59,425 bases of DNA from Alloprevotella sp. oral taxon 473 str. F0040 (GCF_000318095.2 NZ_KB290716.1:204679-264103); one strand, 5' to 3'. Shown: positions 8,184 through 16,894, numbered from the stretch's first letter. The notes: a model not told the origin generated them from the sequence alone. Made by a program: numbers and translations.

Positions 8184-9491
8184 ATGGTAATAGAACAACC
8201 TCCTCATATCGAAGACAAGGATTTACTTTCTGCAATGATTCTGCCTGAAAATTCTCAAGTTAGTGAGATAATAGACAAAATCAATGAAACCTTTGAATAC
8301 TGGGATTCTATAAAATATAGGAAGTGTCCATTAGGTTGCACTTCACATCAGTTGTGGACTCTAGTTAAGGCTTCAAGAATAAAAAACTCAATAAGAATAT
8401 GGAATAAATATGGTGTAAAATTGAGTTTGACAAATTCAATGCAGAGAATATGCCATCTTTTTGATATGAGTTGGGGCGGTAGCTGGGGGCATAGTTCAAC
8501 TATTGACTCTAACAACAAAGAACAATACTTGATTAGTTCTTTGATGGAAGAGGCCATTTATTCTAGCCAAATGGAAGGTGCAGCAACCACAAGAAAAGTG
8601 GCAAAAGACATGCTCCGAAAAAAGATGACTCCCAAGGACAAGTCTCAACAAATGATTCATAATAACTTTCAAACCATACAATATATTGTAGAACATAAGA
8701 ATGAACCTTTGTCTGAAGAGTTATTGCTACAAGTGCACTGGCTTATGACCGATAAAACGATGCAGCATCCAGAAGATGCTGGGCGCATCAGAAACAATAA
8801 TGATGTTGTTGTAGAGAATGGCATTACTCACGAAACCGTACATGTCCTACCTTCTTATGAAGAGATTCCGCAATTCATAGAAGAACTCTGCAGTTTTTTC
8901 AACGAACAAAACCCTCGCCAATTCATACACCCAATCATTCGTGGTATAGTAATCCACTTCATGATTTCATATATTCACCCTTTTGTTGATGGTAATGGTC
9001 GAACAGCCAGAGCTATGTTCTATTGGTATATGCTAAAACAAGGATATTGGCTCACTGAATACCTATCAATTTCACGAGTCATAGCTAAGTCAAAAAAAGC
9101 ATACGAAAAAGCCTTCCTATCTACAGAGGCTGACGAGATGGATATAGGCTACTTCGTCGCATACAACTTGAAAGTTTTGGAACAGTCTTTTCAGCAACTA
9201 CAAAATTATATCAAAAGAAAGCAGGAAGAGAAAAAGGCAGCAAGCATAATTTTGCGTATGGGAAACTTCAATGAGCGTCAGGCACAAATCATTAAAATGT
9301 TTGATGATGATCCTAATACATTAGTTACCATCAAAGACTTGCAGGTGAAATTTGGCATAAGCCCAACAACTGCAAAGACAGATATCATCGGCTTATTGGA
9401 AAAAGAGCTGATTTCAGAAATTGCATTGAACAGAGTCAAGAGAGCCTATATTAAAGGCAATAAGCTAGACGAACTGCTATCCTCAAAGTAA
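8184..9491 (+). CDS. Fic-domain AMP-transferase with C-terminal HTH
   Basis: A 435-residue Fic protein. The catalytic loop HPFVDGNGRTAR is at residues 265-276 (His265 general base, Asp269 for Mg2+). An inhibitory helix motif S127-xxx-E131-G132 lies N-terminal to the Fic core, as in class II self-inhibited Fic enzymes. These usually attach AMP to a target protein. The C-terminal 80 residues look like a winged helix (DLQVKFGISPTTAKTDIIGL). Composition is AT-rich compared with neighbours, suggesting transfer. No antitoxin partner is adjacent. The operator-like palindromes on both sides and the HTH make self-regulation plausible (inference). Target unknown. Confidence 0.9.
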   Translation: MVIEQPPHIEDKDLLSAMILPENSQVSEIIDKINETFEYWDSIKYRKCPLGCTSHQLWTLVKASRIKNSIRIWNKYGVKLSLTNSMQRICHLFDMSWGGSWGHSSTIDSNNKEQYLISSLMEEAIYSSQMEGAATTRKVAKDMLRKKMTPKDKSQQMIHNNFQTIQYIVEHKNEPLSEELLLQVHWLMTDKTMQHPEDAGRIRNNNDVVVENGITHETVHVLPSYEEIPQFIEELCSFFNEQNPRQFIHPIIRGIVIHFMISYIHPFVDGNGRTARAMFYWYMLKQGYWLTEYLSISRVIAKSKKAYEKAFLSTEADEMDIGYFVAYNLKVLEQSFQQLQNYIKRKQEEKKAASIILRMGNFNERQAQIIKMFDDDPNTLVTIKDLQVKFGISPTTAKTDIIGLLEKELISEIALNRVKRAYIKGNKLDELLSSK

Positions 9492-9504
9492 AAACTACAA
9501 TACA

Positions 9505-9537
9505 ATTCTTTCCAATCTTGCCAATATTGGAAAGAAT
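9505..9537. promoter_or_regulatory. Second copy of the fic palindrome
   Basis: ATTCTTTCCAAT (9505-9516) and ATTGGAAAGAAT (9526-9537), with the same 12-bp arms and 9-nt spacer as the promoter copy. Pairing extends one base further (A9504/T9538). It begins 13 bp after the fic stop and lacks a T-run, so it is not an obvious terminator. Confidence 0.88.
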
Positions 9538-9893
9538 TCTCAGAATACAAGAGAAAAAACTGACCTATGGAATCCTAGAATTGTAGGACTTACAGCCTAT
9601 TATTTGTCGTTCTGTGGGGAGGGTAATAACTGTATGTTCGAGCGATTAGATAGAAGTTATATCGCTATCATCAAGCCGCTAAATTAAAATCTAGATAACT
9701 AAAATGATGGCTGACAAAGGTTCAGCTCAGAAAAGAAAGCAAGCCTCAAGGTTCTTGTTGTGGTCAATCGCACACAAACAAGAACAATGGGGCTTACTGT
9801 GAAACATAGTATAGAAAGTATAGAGATGACGCTCATGGCCTACCTCCAAAAAGGCAGAGAGGAGCGTTGAGAGAATGGTATTACACGGAAGTC
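9538..9893. other. Intergenic region fic-thiN
   Basis: No gene, strong terminator or long repeat recognised. A short possible hairpin (ACGCTC near 9829 with GAGCGT near 9862) is weak. The sequence changes from AT-rich to core-like toward thiN. Confidence 0.4.
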
Positions 9894-10502
9894 TTAGTCC
9901 GGCTGCGCAACATAGAGTAAGAAAGTGCCCTTGGCATGCACGGCAATGTCGGGACGAGTCGCCACATTCAGCGTGCCTTGCCAGAGTTTGGTGAAGTCAT
10001 AGAGCGGATACTGCAATCCCTCGGCTGAAAAATAGCTTGCGCCAAAATTCCAGATGGAGATTTCTTGCCCCACCCCCACCGTCAAACGCTTCGTATCGCG
10101 GCAAGGATAGAAGGTGCCAAAGTCACTCACCATGATTACCTCGCGGTGCTCCTCGGCATAGTCCATGAGTAACGCCAGATTCGCCAAGGCATGATCTTCA
10201 CGCCTACCCGTAGCACCGAGAATCACATACTCATCGCGACGCCCCAACTTGAGACAGTGGTGAAAAGTCTTGGAGAGATCATTAGTTTCTTGTTCGGAGA
10301 TGCGCACGATGCGATCGGCAAAAGTAGCGGCCACCTCGGGAGCTATCGAATCGCCGTCGCCCACGATGACATCAGGATGGAAGCCCGCAGCCACACAAGC
10401 ATTGGCCGCTCCATCGCAACAAGCGATGAAGTCTGCCTCACGCAAGTATTGCAAGGCATGCAAAGTCGTAGGGAAAAGCCCAGAAGCAAGAATAACGGTC
10501 AT
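9894..10502 (-). CDS. thiN: Thiamine pyrophosphokinase
   Basis: A 202-residue cytoplasmic enzyme that transfers pyrophosphate from ATP to thiamine, giving thiamine diphosphate. Family motifs are visible in order: CCDGAAN, PDVIVGDGDS, EQETNDLSK, and GATGRREDHALANLALL, which form the ATP and metal site. The small C-terminal thiamine-binding beta domain ends near the stop. Third gene of the TPP-riboswitch operon, 59 bp after pnuT. It traps imported thiamine as the cofactor, completing the salvage route. Confidence 0.95.
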   Translation of the reverse strand: MTVILASGLFPTTLHALQYLREADFIACCDGAANACVAAGFHPDVIVGDGDSIAPEVAATFADRIVRISEQETNDLSKTFHHCLKLGRRDEYVILGATGRREDHALANLALLMDYAEEHREVIMVSDFGTFYPCRDTKRLTVGVGQEISIWNFGASYFSAEGLQYPLYDFTKLWQGTLNVATRPDIAVHAKGTFLLYVAQPD

Positions 10503-10561
10503 AACTAGTCAACGCTAGAAGGTGAGAAAAAGGATATAGAGGATAGCAGCTAGCAAACGCG

Positions 10562-11224
10562 CTACGCTACAGCCTGCTGTTGATGGTGGAGCTTGCGCCA
10601 TTCTGCCCAACCCACAAACGACATCACGAGATAGAGCATGAAGAGGGCAGCCCAAAAGAAGTTGGCTTGCGCCACATACATGGCCACATAGCCCACATTG
10701 ACGACTATCCAAACAATCCAGTTTTCCATATACTTTCGTGAAATCAACCACATTCCCGTGCAGCTCAAGGCAGTTGCGGCTGCATCGATAAGCGGATTTT
10801 GTGGCGTGGCTACAGAAATACCCAACCAACTACTGCCCAGCAAAGCGTGGATGTTGGTGAGAAACACATAGATCATCAGGAAGATGAGGGCGGAGATTAG
10901 CAACAGGGGAAGAAGTTTTCGGTGGGGTGTACGATAGATCACGAACACTCCCTCATCGGTCACCTCCTCTTTTTTGAAGAAAATGGCCTGAAGTGCCACG
11001 ACAAGATAATAGAAAAACAAGGCAGCCGTAGCAAAATTTCCTTGCACAAAATTCACATACACAAACGGCAACGCATTGAGTGCCGAGGCAATCCAAAACT
11101 TAGGATTGGCCTTATATTGCAGATACACATAAGGCAAACCGAGCAAGGTGCCCAAGAGAACCAACGCTCCATTCACTGCATTGTCGGAAGAGAAAAAGAG
11201 TAAAAAATCAGTGAGTGTAGTCAT
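10562..11224 (-). CDS. pnuT: PnuT thiamine transporter (PnuC family)
   Basis: A 220-residue inner-membrane protein with about seven hydrophobic segments and the PnuC-family block WIVWIVVNVGYVAMYV followed by a C-terminal GWAEW. PnuC relatives carry nicotinamide riboside, but in Bacteroidota copies within TPP-riboswitch operons are assigned to thiamine (PnuT). Here the gene lies between a thiamine-regulated TonB receptor and thiamine pyrophosphokinase, which supports thiamine as substrate. A 229-bp gap with a strong hairpin separates it from the receptor gene. Confidence 0.9.
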   Translation of the reverse strand: MTTLTDFLLFFSSDNAVNGALVLLGTLLGLPYVYLQYKANPKFWIASALNALPFVYVNFVQGNFATAALFFYYLVVALQAIFFKKEEVTDEGVFVIYRTPHRKLLPLLLISALIFLMIYVFLTNIHALLGSSWLGISVATPQNPLIDAAATALSCTGMWLISRKYMENWIVWIVVNVGYVAMYVAQANFFWAALFMLYLVMSFVGWAEWRKLHHQQQAVA

Positions 11225-11323
11225 GATGTTAAGGAGTTATGCGAAGAAGGCGAGGAATCGAAAATGATAGTTTTTATATTCTTCGAGAAAGCTAAGGAGT
11301 TCTTCCCTGAAGGGCCATCACTG

Positions 11324-11385
11324 CTCCAATGCAGCTGCCACTTGTCACTATCATCGACAGCAACAAGTGGCAGGGCAATGATGGC
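11324..11385. repeat. Two-tier hairpin between TonB receptor and pnuT
   Basis: The inner stem CTGCCACTTGT (11335-11345) / ACAAGTGGCAG (11363-11373) is perfect over 11 bp. An outer pairing GCCATCA / TGATGGC (11324-11330, 11379-11385) extends it. No T-run on the minus strand. It lies within the thiamine operon and may act as an mRNA processing or partial termination site. Confidence 0.65.
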
Positions 11386-11453
11386 ATTAATCTCGCGCGA
11401 GTGCGTTTGTCCCCCAAAAACAAAGGACAAATACCTGGCACAAGCACGAAATA

Positions 11454-13631
11454 CTAGAACTTCAAGGAGAGATTGACCATGAAGTTGCGATCCGCCATGG
11501 GATAGAAACGAGGATCGCTCATGATTTCGTTGGTAGCACTCAAATATGATTGCGAGTATCCGTTGGTCTCATACATCGTGTCGAGGAGGTTATACACGGT
11601 GCCTCCCACAGTGATTTCCTTGAAACCACGAAGTTTGAAGGTGTAGCTCGCATTGAGGTGCGACACAAAGTAGGCATCGAGCGAGTTTTCCTTCATTTCC
11701 AGGTTGTCGAGATATTGACGTCCCACATATTGTGAGGTCAAACTAGCGGCAAATCCTTTGTAGTTGTAGGCAAGAATGCTATTCGCCACGACAGCTGGAG
11801 AGAAAGAAATCGTGGTACTGCTCTTGGTGGGTAGGGCAACAGACTTTTCCCAGTTAGCATCGGGGAGGTAAGGGGTGTAGTCCTTGATCTTATTTTCGCT
11901 CAACGACACATTGATGTCCCAGCGGAAGTGCTGACTGGGCTTCCAAGCACCAGCCAACTCCACACCCATGCGGTAGCTCTTCGCTACATTTTCAGACACC
12001 GCTTCGCCAATGTCGTTCAAACGTCCATTGAGCACAAACTGGTTCTTGTAGTCCATGAAGTAACCACCCACAGAGGCTTCCCAAGTGCGGTTAGCGATGC
12101 GATAGCCCACCTCATAGTCCATGAGACGCTCCGCCAGAGGAGAGTGCGCATTGTCAAACTCCTTCTCGTAGTTGTTGCGCGTTGGTTCGCGATGCGCCAC
12201 ACTCAGCGAAGCATAAGCCTGCTGGTTGCGAGCGATGAGCCAAGTGGCACCCACTTTGGGATTGAAGAAGTGGAACTGCTCGTTGGTGTCGTGCACCGCC
12301 TTCTTGTCGGACGTGCCGTCGATGCGGTAGTCGATGTTGCGATATTGGAGATCGGCAAAGAGGTTGAGCTGATTGAACAATTTATAATTGGCACGTGCAA
12401 AGATGTTGTAGTCCAACTTCTTACCCGTGTTGTCGTAATATCTGCGTTTCGTGTCGAGCGTACCCACATAGTCCTTCACCCAATGCACTTCACCAAAGTG
12501 GTCATTGTTGAAGTAGTTGAGCGCTTGTCCGAAAGTGAAATCAAAACCACCATCCTTGTATTCCAAAGAAGTGATGGCACCGCCGAAGTTACCTTCAAGG
12601 TTCTTGCGGCGCACGATGTCAGTTTTTGCGATTTCCTTTCCATTGAGCATGAAAGGCTTCAGCCCGAAACTCTTCAGTTTCTTGTTGTTTTTGTATTCTT
12701 CATAGTAACCAAAGCCATAGGTGTAGTGCAAAGCTGCATTGAAATTCCAATGCTCGTCGATGCGCTGCGTGAGCAGAGCTTGAGCGTGCTGTTGGAAATA
12801 GTAGTCAATCTGATTATCATAGAAAGACTTTGTGGCCTTGATGTATCCGTTAGGGTTGTAGGTGCGGTTGGTTTTGAGCTGCTCACGGCTGATACCGTCC
12901 CACGCATGGTAGGTGCGCTCCTTACCGCCAAAGGCGATGAGCTTCAAAGTCGTTCCTTCGTTGATATAAGCCAACTGGGCGAAATAGGAACCCAGGCGAG
13001 CAGAACTGCGGTCGCGATAGCCCTCGGAAGAGAGATAAGACAGACGGGCATCAAAAGTCCAGTGGTTGGCGAACAATCCCGTACCAGCCTTCACCGTGTT
13101 TTTGGTGGTAGTGAACGAGCCAAACGAACCAGCATACAAGGCATAAGGCGAAGCACTCAAGCGGTCGGTGGTCATGTTCACACTCGCGCCAAAAGCAGCA
13201 GCACCATTGGTGGAGGTGCCCACACCGCGTTGGAGCTGAATGTCATTGACCGACGACACCAAGTCGGGCGTGTCCACCCAGTAGAAGGTGTGTGCCTCAG
13301 GGTCGTTGAGAGGAATGCCGTTGTTGGTCACATTGATGCGCTCTCCCACGGTGCCACGCACGCGCATGCTGGTGTAGCCAATGCCAGTGCCGGCATCGGA
13401 TGTAGTCACCACATTGGGAAGCGTGGAAAGAAGGAAGGGAATATCTTGCCCGAAATTCACCTTTTCAATCGCTTTCTTGTCGAGGTTAGAAAAGGCCAGA
13501 GGGGTCTTGTTGGTGGCACGATTGGTCACTACTTGAGCTTCGCCCAAATGTTTCGTGCGAGTGGTATCCGCCTTTTGGGCAGATGCCACCAAAGCTGCAG
13601 CAAAGCAGCTCAGGAGAATGGTTTTTCTCAT
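11454..13631 (-). CDS. TonB-dependent outer-membrane receptor, thiamine-regulated
   Basis: A 725-residue outer-membrane receptor for energised uptake. A signal peptide (about residues 1-18) is followed by a TonB-box region, a plug domain (AQVVTNRATNKTPLAFSNL through MRVRGTVGERINVTNNGIPL) and a 22-strand-type barrel ending in aromatic MVNLSLKF. It is the first gene behind the TPP riboswitch, so its likely substrate is thiamine or a phosphorylated or peptide-bound form. With pnuT and thiN it forms a complete route from outer membrane to cofactor. The long antiparallel open frame across it is a shadow of codon bias. Confidence 0.93.
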   Translation of the reverse strand: MRKTILLSCFAAALVASAQKADTTRTKHLGEAQVVTNRATNKTPLAFSNLDKKAIEKVNFGQDIPFLLSTLPNVVTTSDAGTGIGYTSMRVRGTVGERINVTNNGIPLNDPEAHTFYWVDTPDLVSSVNDIQLQRGVGTSTNGAAAFGASVNMTTDRLSASPYALYAGSFGSFTTTKNTVKAGTGLFANHWTFDARLSYLSSEGYRDRSSARLGSYFAQLAYINEGTTLKLIAFGGKERTYHAWDGISREQLKTNRTYNPNGYIKATKSFYDNQIDYYFQQHAQALLTQRIDEHWNFNAALHYTYGFGYYEEYKNNKKLKSFGLKPFMLNGKEIAKTDIVRRKNLEGNFGGAITSLEYKDGGFDFTFGQALNYFNNDHFGEVHWVKDYVGTLDTKRRYYDNTGKKLDYNIFARANYKLFNQLNLFADLQYRNIDYRIDGTSDKKAVHDTNEQFHFFNPKVGATWLIARNQQAYASLSVAHREPTRNNYEKEFDNAHSPLAERLMDYEVGYRIANRTWEASVGGYFMDYKNQFVLNGRLNDIGEAVSENVAKSYRMGVELAGAWKPSQHFRWDINVSLSENKIKDYTPYLPDANWEKSVALPTKSSTTISFSPAVVANSILAYNYKGFAASLTSQYVGRQYLDNLEMKENSLDAYFVSHLNASYTFKLRGFKEITVGGTVYNLLDTMYETNGYSQSYLSATNEIMSDPRFYPMADRNFMVNLSLKF

Positions 13632-13649
13632 TAGAAACTATTTTAATTA

Positions 13650-13720
13650 CTACGCCGGCATTATCCGGATCAGTTCATAAGGGTGTATTCTCAGCTCCGT
13701 AGTTATCGGGGCACCCCCTT
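13650..13720 (-). promoter_or_regulatory. TPP riboswitch (THI element)
   Basis: Read on the minus strand: GGGGGTGCCCCGAT, then CTGAGA (13694-13689), ACACCC, and the conserved GATCCGGATAATGCCGGCG ending near 13653. These are the hallmark blocks of the TPP aptamer. It ends about 18 nt before the receptor start codon, so control is probably at translation initiation. High thiamine diphosphate would shut off the operon. Confidence 0.97.
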
Positions 13721-13731
13721 AAAATCGGCTG

Positions 13732-13739
13732 CAAAGGTA
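13732..13739 (-). promoter_or_regulatory. -7 box TACCTTTG of the thiamine operon
   Basis: TACCTTTG on the minus strand, about 12 nt before the riboswitch, which fits transcription starting just ahead of the aptamer. The -33 element is not clear. Confidence 0.75.
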
Positions 13740-13833
13740 GCGATTTATTTCGAGATGACATGATTATCAATGTACATTCTATCTTTTTATCGGATTTATA
13801 GGATTAAGATGCGCCACGCATGCCAGAAAATTG

Positions 13834-13841
13834 TAATTTTG
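13834..13841 (+). promoter_or_regulatory. -7 box TAATTTTG
   Basis: TAnnTTTG match 87 nt before the helix-hairpin-helix gene; divergent from the thiamine operon promoter. No -33 TTTG seen. Confidence 0.5.
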
Positions 13842-13928
13842 TAAAACTGAACATCACGTCTTTTCCATTTTTCCTCTGCTTGTCTTTGTGTCCTCCACAA
13901 GAACATCGCAGAAGCCTCCCTTCTTCCT

Positions 13929-14705
13929 ATGAAAAAGAAAACACCTCGTTCTTCACATCCACATCAAGGAGTCTTGGCACTCGCCATCGCCCTTGTAGTG
14001 ATTGTTGTGGTCAAAATCTTCCTCCTCCCCTTGCTCTCTCCCTCTTCTACGGAAAAGTCTGTGACCACTTCGGCTGCCGACCAACAAGAGATACTGGCCT
14101 TTGAGCGACAAAGGCTGCGCGACTCTTTGGCACGTGTGGAGAGATGGGCTGCAGAACGCAAAGCCCGACAGTGGGCACGCGAGGAACGACAACGCGCCTA
14201 TGATGCACAACGCGCCATTTGGGCTGCTGAGAAGGCCGAACGTGCAGCTCTTCGCGCTGCTCAACAAGCACGCTATGACAGCCTTGTGCGTAGCCGTCCG
14301 CAAAAGCTCGCCAAAGGGGCACAGGTGGATGCCAATGCTGCCGACACCACACAGTGGCAGCGCGTGCCTGGTGTGGGACATGCCTACGCACAAGCCATTG
14401 TGCGTTATCGCGAACGGCTGGGAGGCTTCGTTTCGACAGCGCAGCTTCATGACATCGAGTCATTGCCTCACGACATCACCCGATATGTCTCCATTGCTCC
14501 GCATCCTACGGTGCATCGCATTGCGGTGAATCGTGCCACCTTCAAAGAGCTGCTTCGACATCCTTATCTCAACTACGATCAGGTGAAAGCCATCATGCAT
14601 CATCGACAACGCATCGGCCCATTGCGCGATTGGGAAGACTTGCGTGGGAATGCGGCTTTTAACGAAAAGGATTGGGAGCGACTACAGCCATATTTTTCAT
14701 TTTAA
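13929..14705 (+). CDS. Membrane-anchored helix-hairpin-helix (ComEA-like) protein
   Basis: A 258-residue protein. Residues about 15-38 form one transmembrane helix (VLALAIALVVIVVVKIFLLP). A charged, Ala/Arg/Glu-rich coiled-coil segment covers about residues 55-120. The C-terminal half has helix-hairpin-helix repeats (DANAADTTQWQRVPGVGHAYAQ, then VNRATFKELLRHPYLNYDQV), the fold used by ComEA and competence proteins to hold DNA. The DNA-binding part is probably periplasmic. A role in DNA uptake is suggested by the family, but no other competence gene is nearby. Followed by a terminator at 14794. Confidence 0.8.
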   Translation: MKKKTPRSSHPHQGVLALAIALVVIVVVKIFLLPLLSPSSTEKSVTTSAADQQEILAFERQRLRDSLARVERWAAERKARQWAREERQRAYDAQRAIWAAEKAERAALRAAQQARYDSLVRSRPQKLAKGAQVDANAADTTQWQRVPGVGHAYAQAIVRYRERLGGFVSTAQLHDIESLPHDITRYVSIAPHPTVHRIAVNRATFKELLRHPYLNYDQVKAIMHHRQRIGPLRDWEDLRGNAAFNEKDWERLQPYFSF

Positions 14706-14761
14706 GAGCTTCTTGACAGGGCCGAACCTCACCTTCTGCGCAGGCTTCACCCTTAAAGCTC

Positions 14762-14799
14762 GCAGCTGTGTCCCAAAAAGGCAGCTGTGTCCCAAAAAG
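14762..14799. repeat. 19-bp perfect tandem duplication
   Basis: GCAGCTGTGTCCCAAAAAG occurs twice head to tail at 14762-14780 and 14781-14799. The second copy runs into the left arm of the terminator. Confidence 0.95.
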
Positions 14800-14832
14800 T
14801 CGGAGAGTTCTTGGAATATCTCCGACTTTTTT
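14794..14832 (+). terminator. Terminator built on CTCCGA motif
   Basis: AAAAAGTCGGAGA (14794-14806) pairs perfectly over 13 bp with TCTCCGACTTTTT (14819-14831), with a 12-nt loop and a T-run. It ends transcription of the helix-hairpin-helix gene. Its right arm is the first unit of the 21-bp CTCCGA array. Confidence 0.9.
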
Positions 14833-14924
14833 CTGTATCTCTCCGAGATTTCACCTCATCTCTCCGAGCATTTAGTTCATATCTCCGAGCGTTTCACTCA
14901 TCTCTCCGAAATATATTGGAGCAT
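14820..14924. repeat. CTCCGA array, five units at exact 21-bp period
   Basis: CTCCGA begins at 14820, 14841, 14862, 14883 and 14904, exactly 21 bp apart. Between the motifs the sequence is T-rich and loosely conserved (GnTTTnnnnTCATnT). The same period and motif occur in the gene at 29736-29798 and, inverted, at 35720-35811. Confidence 0.9.
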
Positions 14925-15379
14925 CATAGAGCTTGAGCTTCTGTAGAGCTTATTATTGTACAAACAAATTCGGCATATTTTTATAAATAAGGAAATTGAG
15001 AAAATAAACGAGTTGAGAGGAAATATAACAATCTGCACCTCTCTACCATTTTTCTCGTCCGGTAGCCTCGTTGAGAAGCGCAAGTTTTATCTTGACAAGT
15101 GGCTAGAATGCCCTCATTCAGGGTCTTTTCGATGAGCCAACAAAGCCACAGGCTATTTCTAAAATCACGTGCATACGCGTGAGGATCACACAAATCCTCT
15201 ACAACAGTGATTGCTCACCCTAAAAAATGAGCAAATAGAGACAAAGTTTTCAATAATTTGATACCCAAATTGAGATACTTTACTGCATAGAGCAACAAGC
15301 AAAACTAGGAATTTATGTTAAATATCTTGACTCCCTAGGATTCATAGATAAACAAATATGCTTCTGTCTCAAAATTGTT
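14925..15379. other. Intergenic region before rprX
   Basis: AT-rich, no gene, RNA or long repeat recognised beyond short chance hairpins. Confidence 0.4.
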
Positions 15380-15387
15380 TATTTTTG
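15380..15387 (+). promoter_or_regulatory. -7 box TATTTTTG next to the rprX start
   Basis: TAnnTTTG ends only four bases before the rprX ATG. If it is active the mRNA would be leaderless. No TTTG -33 element at the right distance. Confidence 0.5.
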
Positions 15388-15391
15388 CAAT

Positions 15392-16894
15392 ATGAAGAAG
15401 AGAACCATTTGGAGCATTGCCATTGCCATGGGGATAGCACTCGCTGCACTCATCGGCACGCAGTTCTACTATCTCAACGAGGTGGTGGAAACGCGCCGCA
15501 AGCAGTTTGACGAGAATGTCAAGCGTGCCCTCTACCAGGCAGCTCGCAATTTGGAACTCCGTGAGGTGGAAGCCAACCTCGAAAAGGAATTGCTCGCCAA
15601 TGAGTCCATGCACCGCCAGCAAATGACTGCCGAGAAAGCCACAGAGGCTCTCAAACAAGCTGATGCAGACACGAGCGTTGCCATCAAAGGAATGGCCTAC
15701 CCCACCCCTATTCGGCTATCAGACAGCGCAGCTCTCTCTTCGGTGATGACCGAAAAAATGCGACAGCGACTGCTTCACCAAAAAGATTTACTCAATGAGG
15801 TGATCTACGAGAGCCTGTACATGCCTGATGATCGACCTCTAGAACAGCGCATCCGGCGCACTGATGTGGATAACGCGCTCAAAACTGAACTCCAACACAA
15901 TGGCATAGACTTGCGCCAAGTGGGCTATCATTTCCAAGTGCTCACCGTGGATGGCCGAGAAGTGGTGCGATGCCCAGACTTCAGCACTGCGTTCAACGAA
16001 GCGGTCTACCGCGAACCGATTTTCGAGCATGGCTCTCCTGCTCACATGGGTTTCCTCTTGGTACGCTTCCCTGGTGCTAACGAGTATATCCTGAGTTCCA
16101 CGAAATTCGTTCTGCCTTCCATCGGATTCAGTTTTTTGGTGCTGGGCATCTTTGTATTCACCATCTACAGCATCTTCCGCCAAAAGAAACTCTCGCAGAT
16201 GAAGACGGACTTCATCAACAACATGACCCACGAACTGAAGACACCCATCGCTTCGATTTCACTGGTGTCACAAATGTTATCGGACGAAAGCATGCACTTC
16301 AGCGAAGAGTCCCTGCGACGAAACTATAAGGTAATTGCTGACGAAACGAAACGACTGCGCCTGCTTGTCGAGAAAGTGCTGCAACTCTCGATGTTTGACA
16401 ACACACAAGCAGCTAACTTTAAGTTTGACGAGCTCGATGCAGATGCAGTGGTGGCCGAAGTGGCATCGACCTTCCAGCTCAAAGTAGAAGCTGCTGGGGG
16501 TAAACTAGAGACAATGCTCGATGCAGAAGATCCCATCATATTGGCCGACTCGATGCACTTCACCAACTTGATCAACAATCTCCTCGAGAATGCTCTCAAA
16601 TATAGCCGGCCTGACGTTCCTCCACACCTTGTAGTGAGCACACGCAACGAAGGAAAAGCTCTCAAAATTAGCATCTCGGACAATGGATTGGGCATCAAGA
16701 AAGAAAATCTCAAACGCATCTTTGAACGCTTCTACCGTGTGCACACGGGCAATGTGCACAATGTGCGCGGCGTGGGCATTGGACTGGCCTATGTGGCAGG
16801 CGTGGTGAAAGCCCATAATGGAACGATAGTTGCGGAAAGCGAATATGGCAAAGGCACTACGTTCACCATCTCCATTCCTTTGCTCTCTCCCTAA
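15392..16894 (+). CDS. rprX: Sensor histidine kinase RprX
   Basis: A 500-residue inner-membrane kinase. Two transmembrane helices (about residues 5-27 and 232-256) enclose a periplasmic sensor of about 200 residues. The HisKA motif FINNMTHELKTPIA places phospho-His at residue 280. The ATPase domain shows the N-box NLINNLLENALKYS and G-boxes DNGLGIKKENL and GVGIGLAYVAGVV. It pairs with the response regulator downstream, whose sequence closely matches Bacteroides RprY from memory, so this is called RprX. The signal is not identifiable from sequence. Confidence 0.88.
   Translation: MKKRTIWSIAIAMGIALAALIGTQFYYLNEVVETRRKQFDENVKRALYQAARNLELREVEANLEKELLANESMHRQQMTAEKATEALKQADADTSVAIKGMAYPTPIRLSDSAALSSVMTEKMRQRLLHQKDLLNEVIYESLYMPDDRPLEQRIRRTDVDNALKTELQHNGIDLRQVGYHFQVLTVDGREVVRCPDFSTAFNEAVYREPIFEHGSPAHMGFLLVRFPGANEYILSSTKFVLPSIGFSFLVLGIFVFTIYSIFRQKKLSQMKTDFINNMTHELKTPIASISLVSQMLSDESMHFSEESLRRNYKVIADETKRLRLLVEKVLQLSMFDNTQAANFKFDELDADAVVAEVASTFQLKVEAAGGKLETMLDAEDPIILADSMHFTNLINNLLENALKYSRPDVPPHLVVSTRNEGKALKISISDNGLGIKKENLKRIFERFYRVHTGNVHNVRGVGIGLAYVAGVVKAHNGTIVAESEYGKGTTFTISIPLLSP

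Noticed and set aside
9505-9537. Terminator of fic
   Set aside because: No T-run on either strand and it duplicates the promoter palindrome exactly in arms and spacing, so a binding site is more likely.
10562-11224. Nicotinamide riboside transporter PnuC
   Set aside because: Operon context with TPP riboswitch and thiamine pyrophosphokinase supports thiamine.
11928-13634. 568-codon + frame opposite the TonB receptor
   Set aside because: Antisense shadow of a strongly biased gene; the minus-strand receptor with riboswitch is unambiguous.
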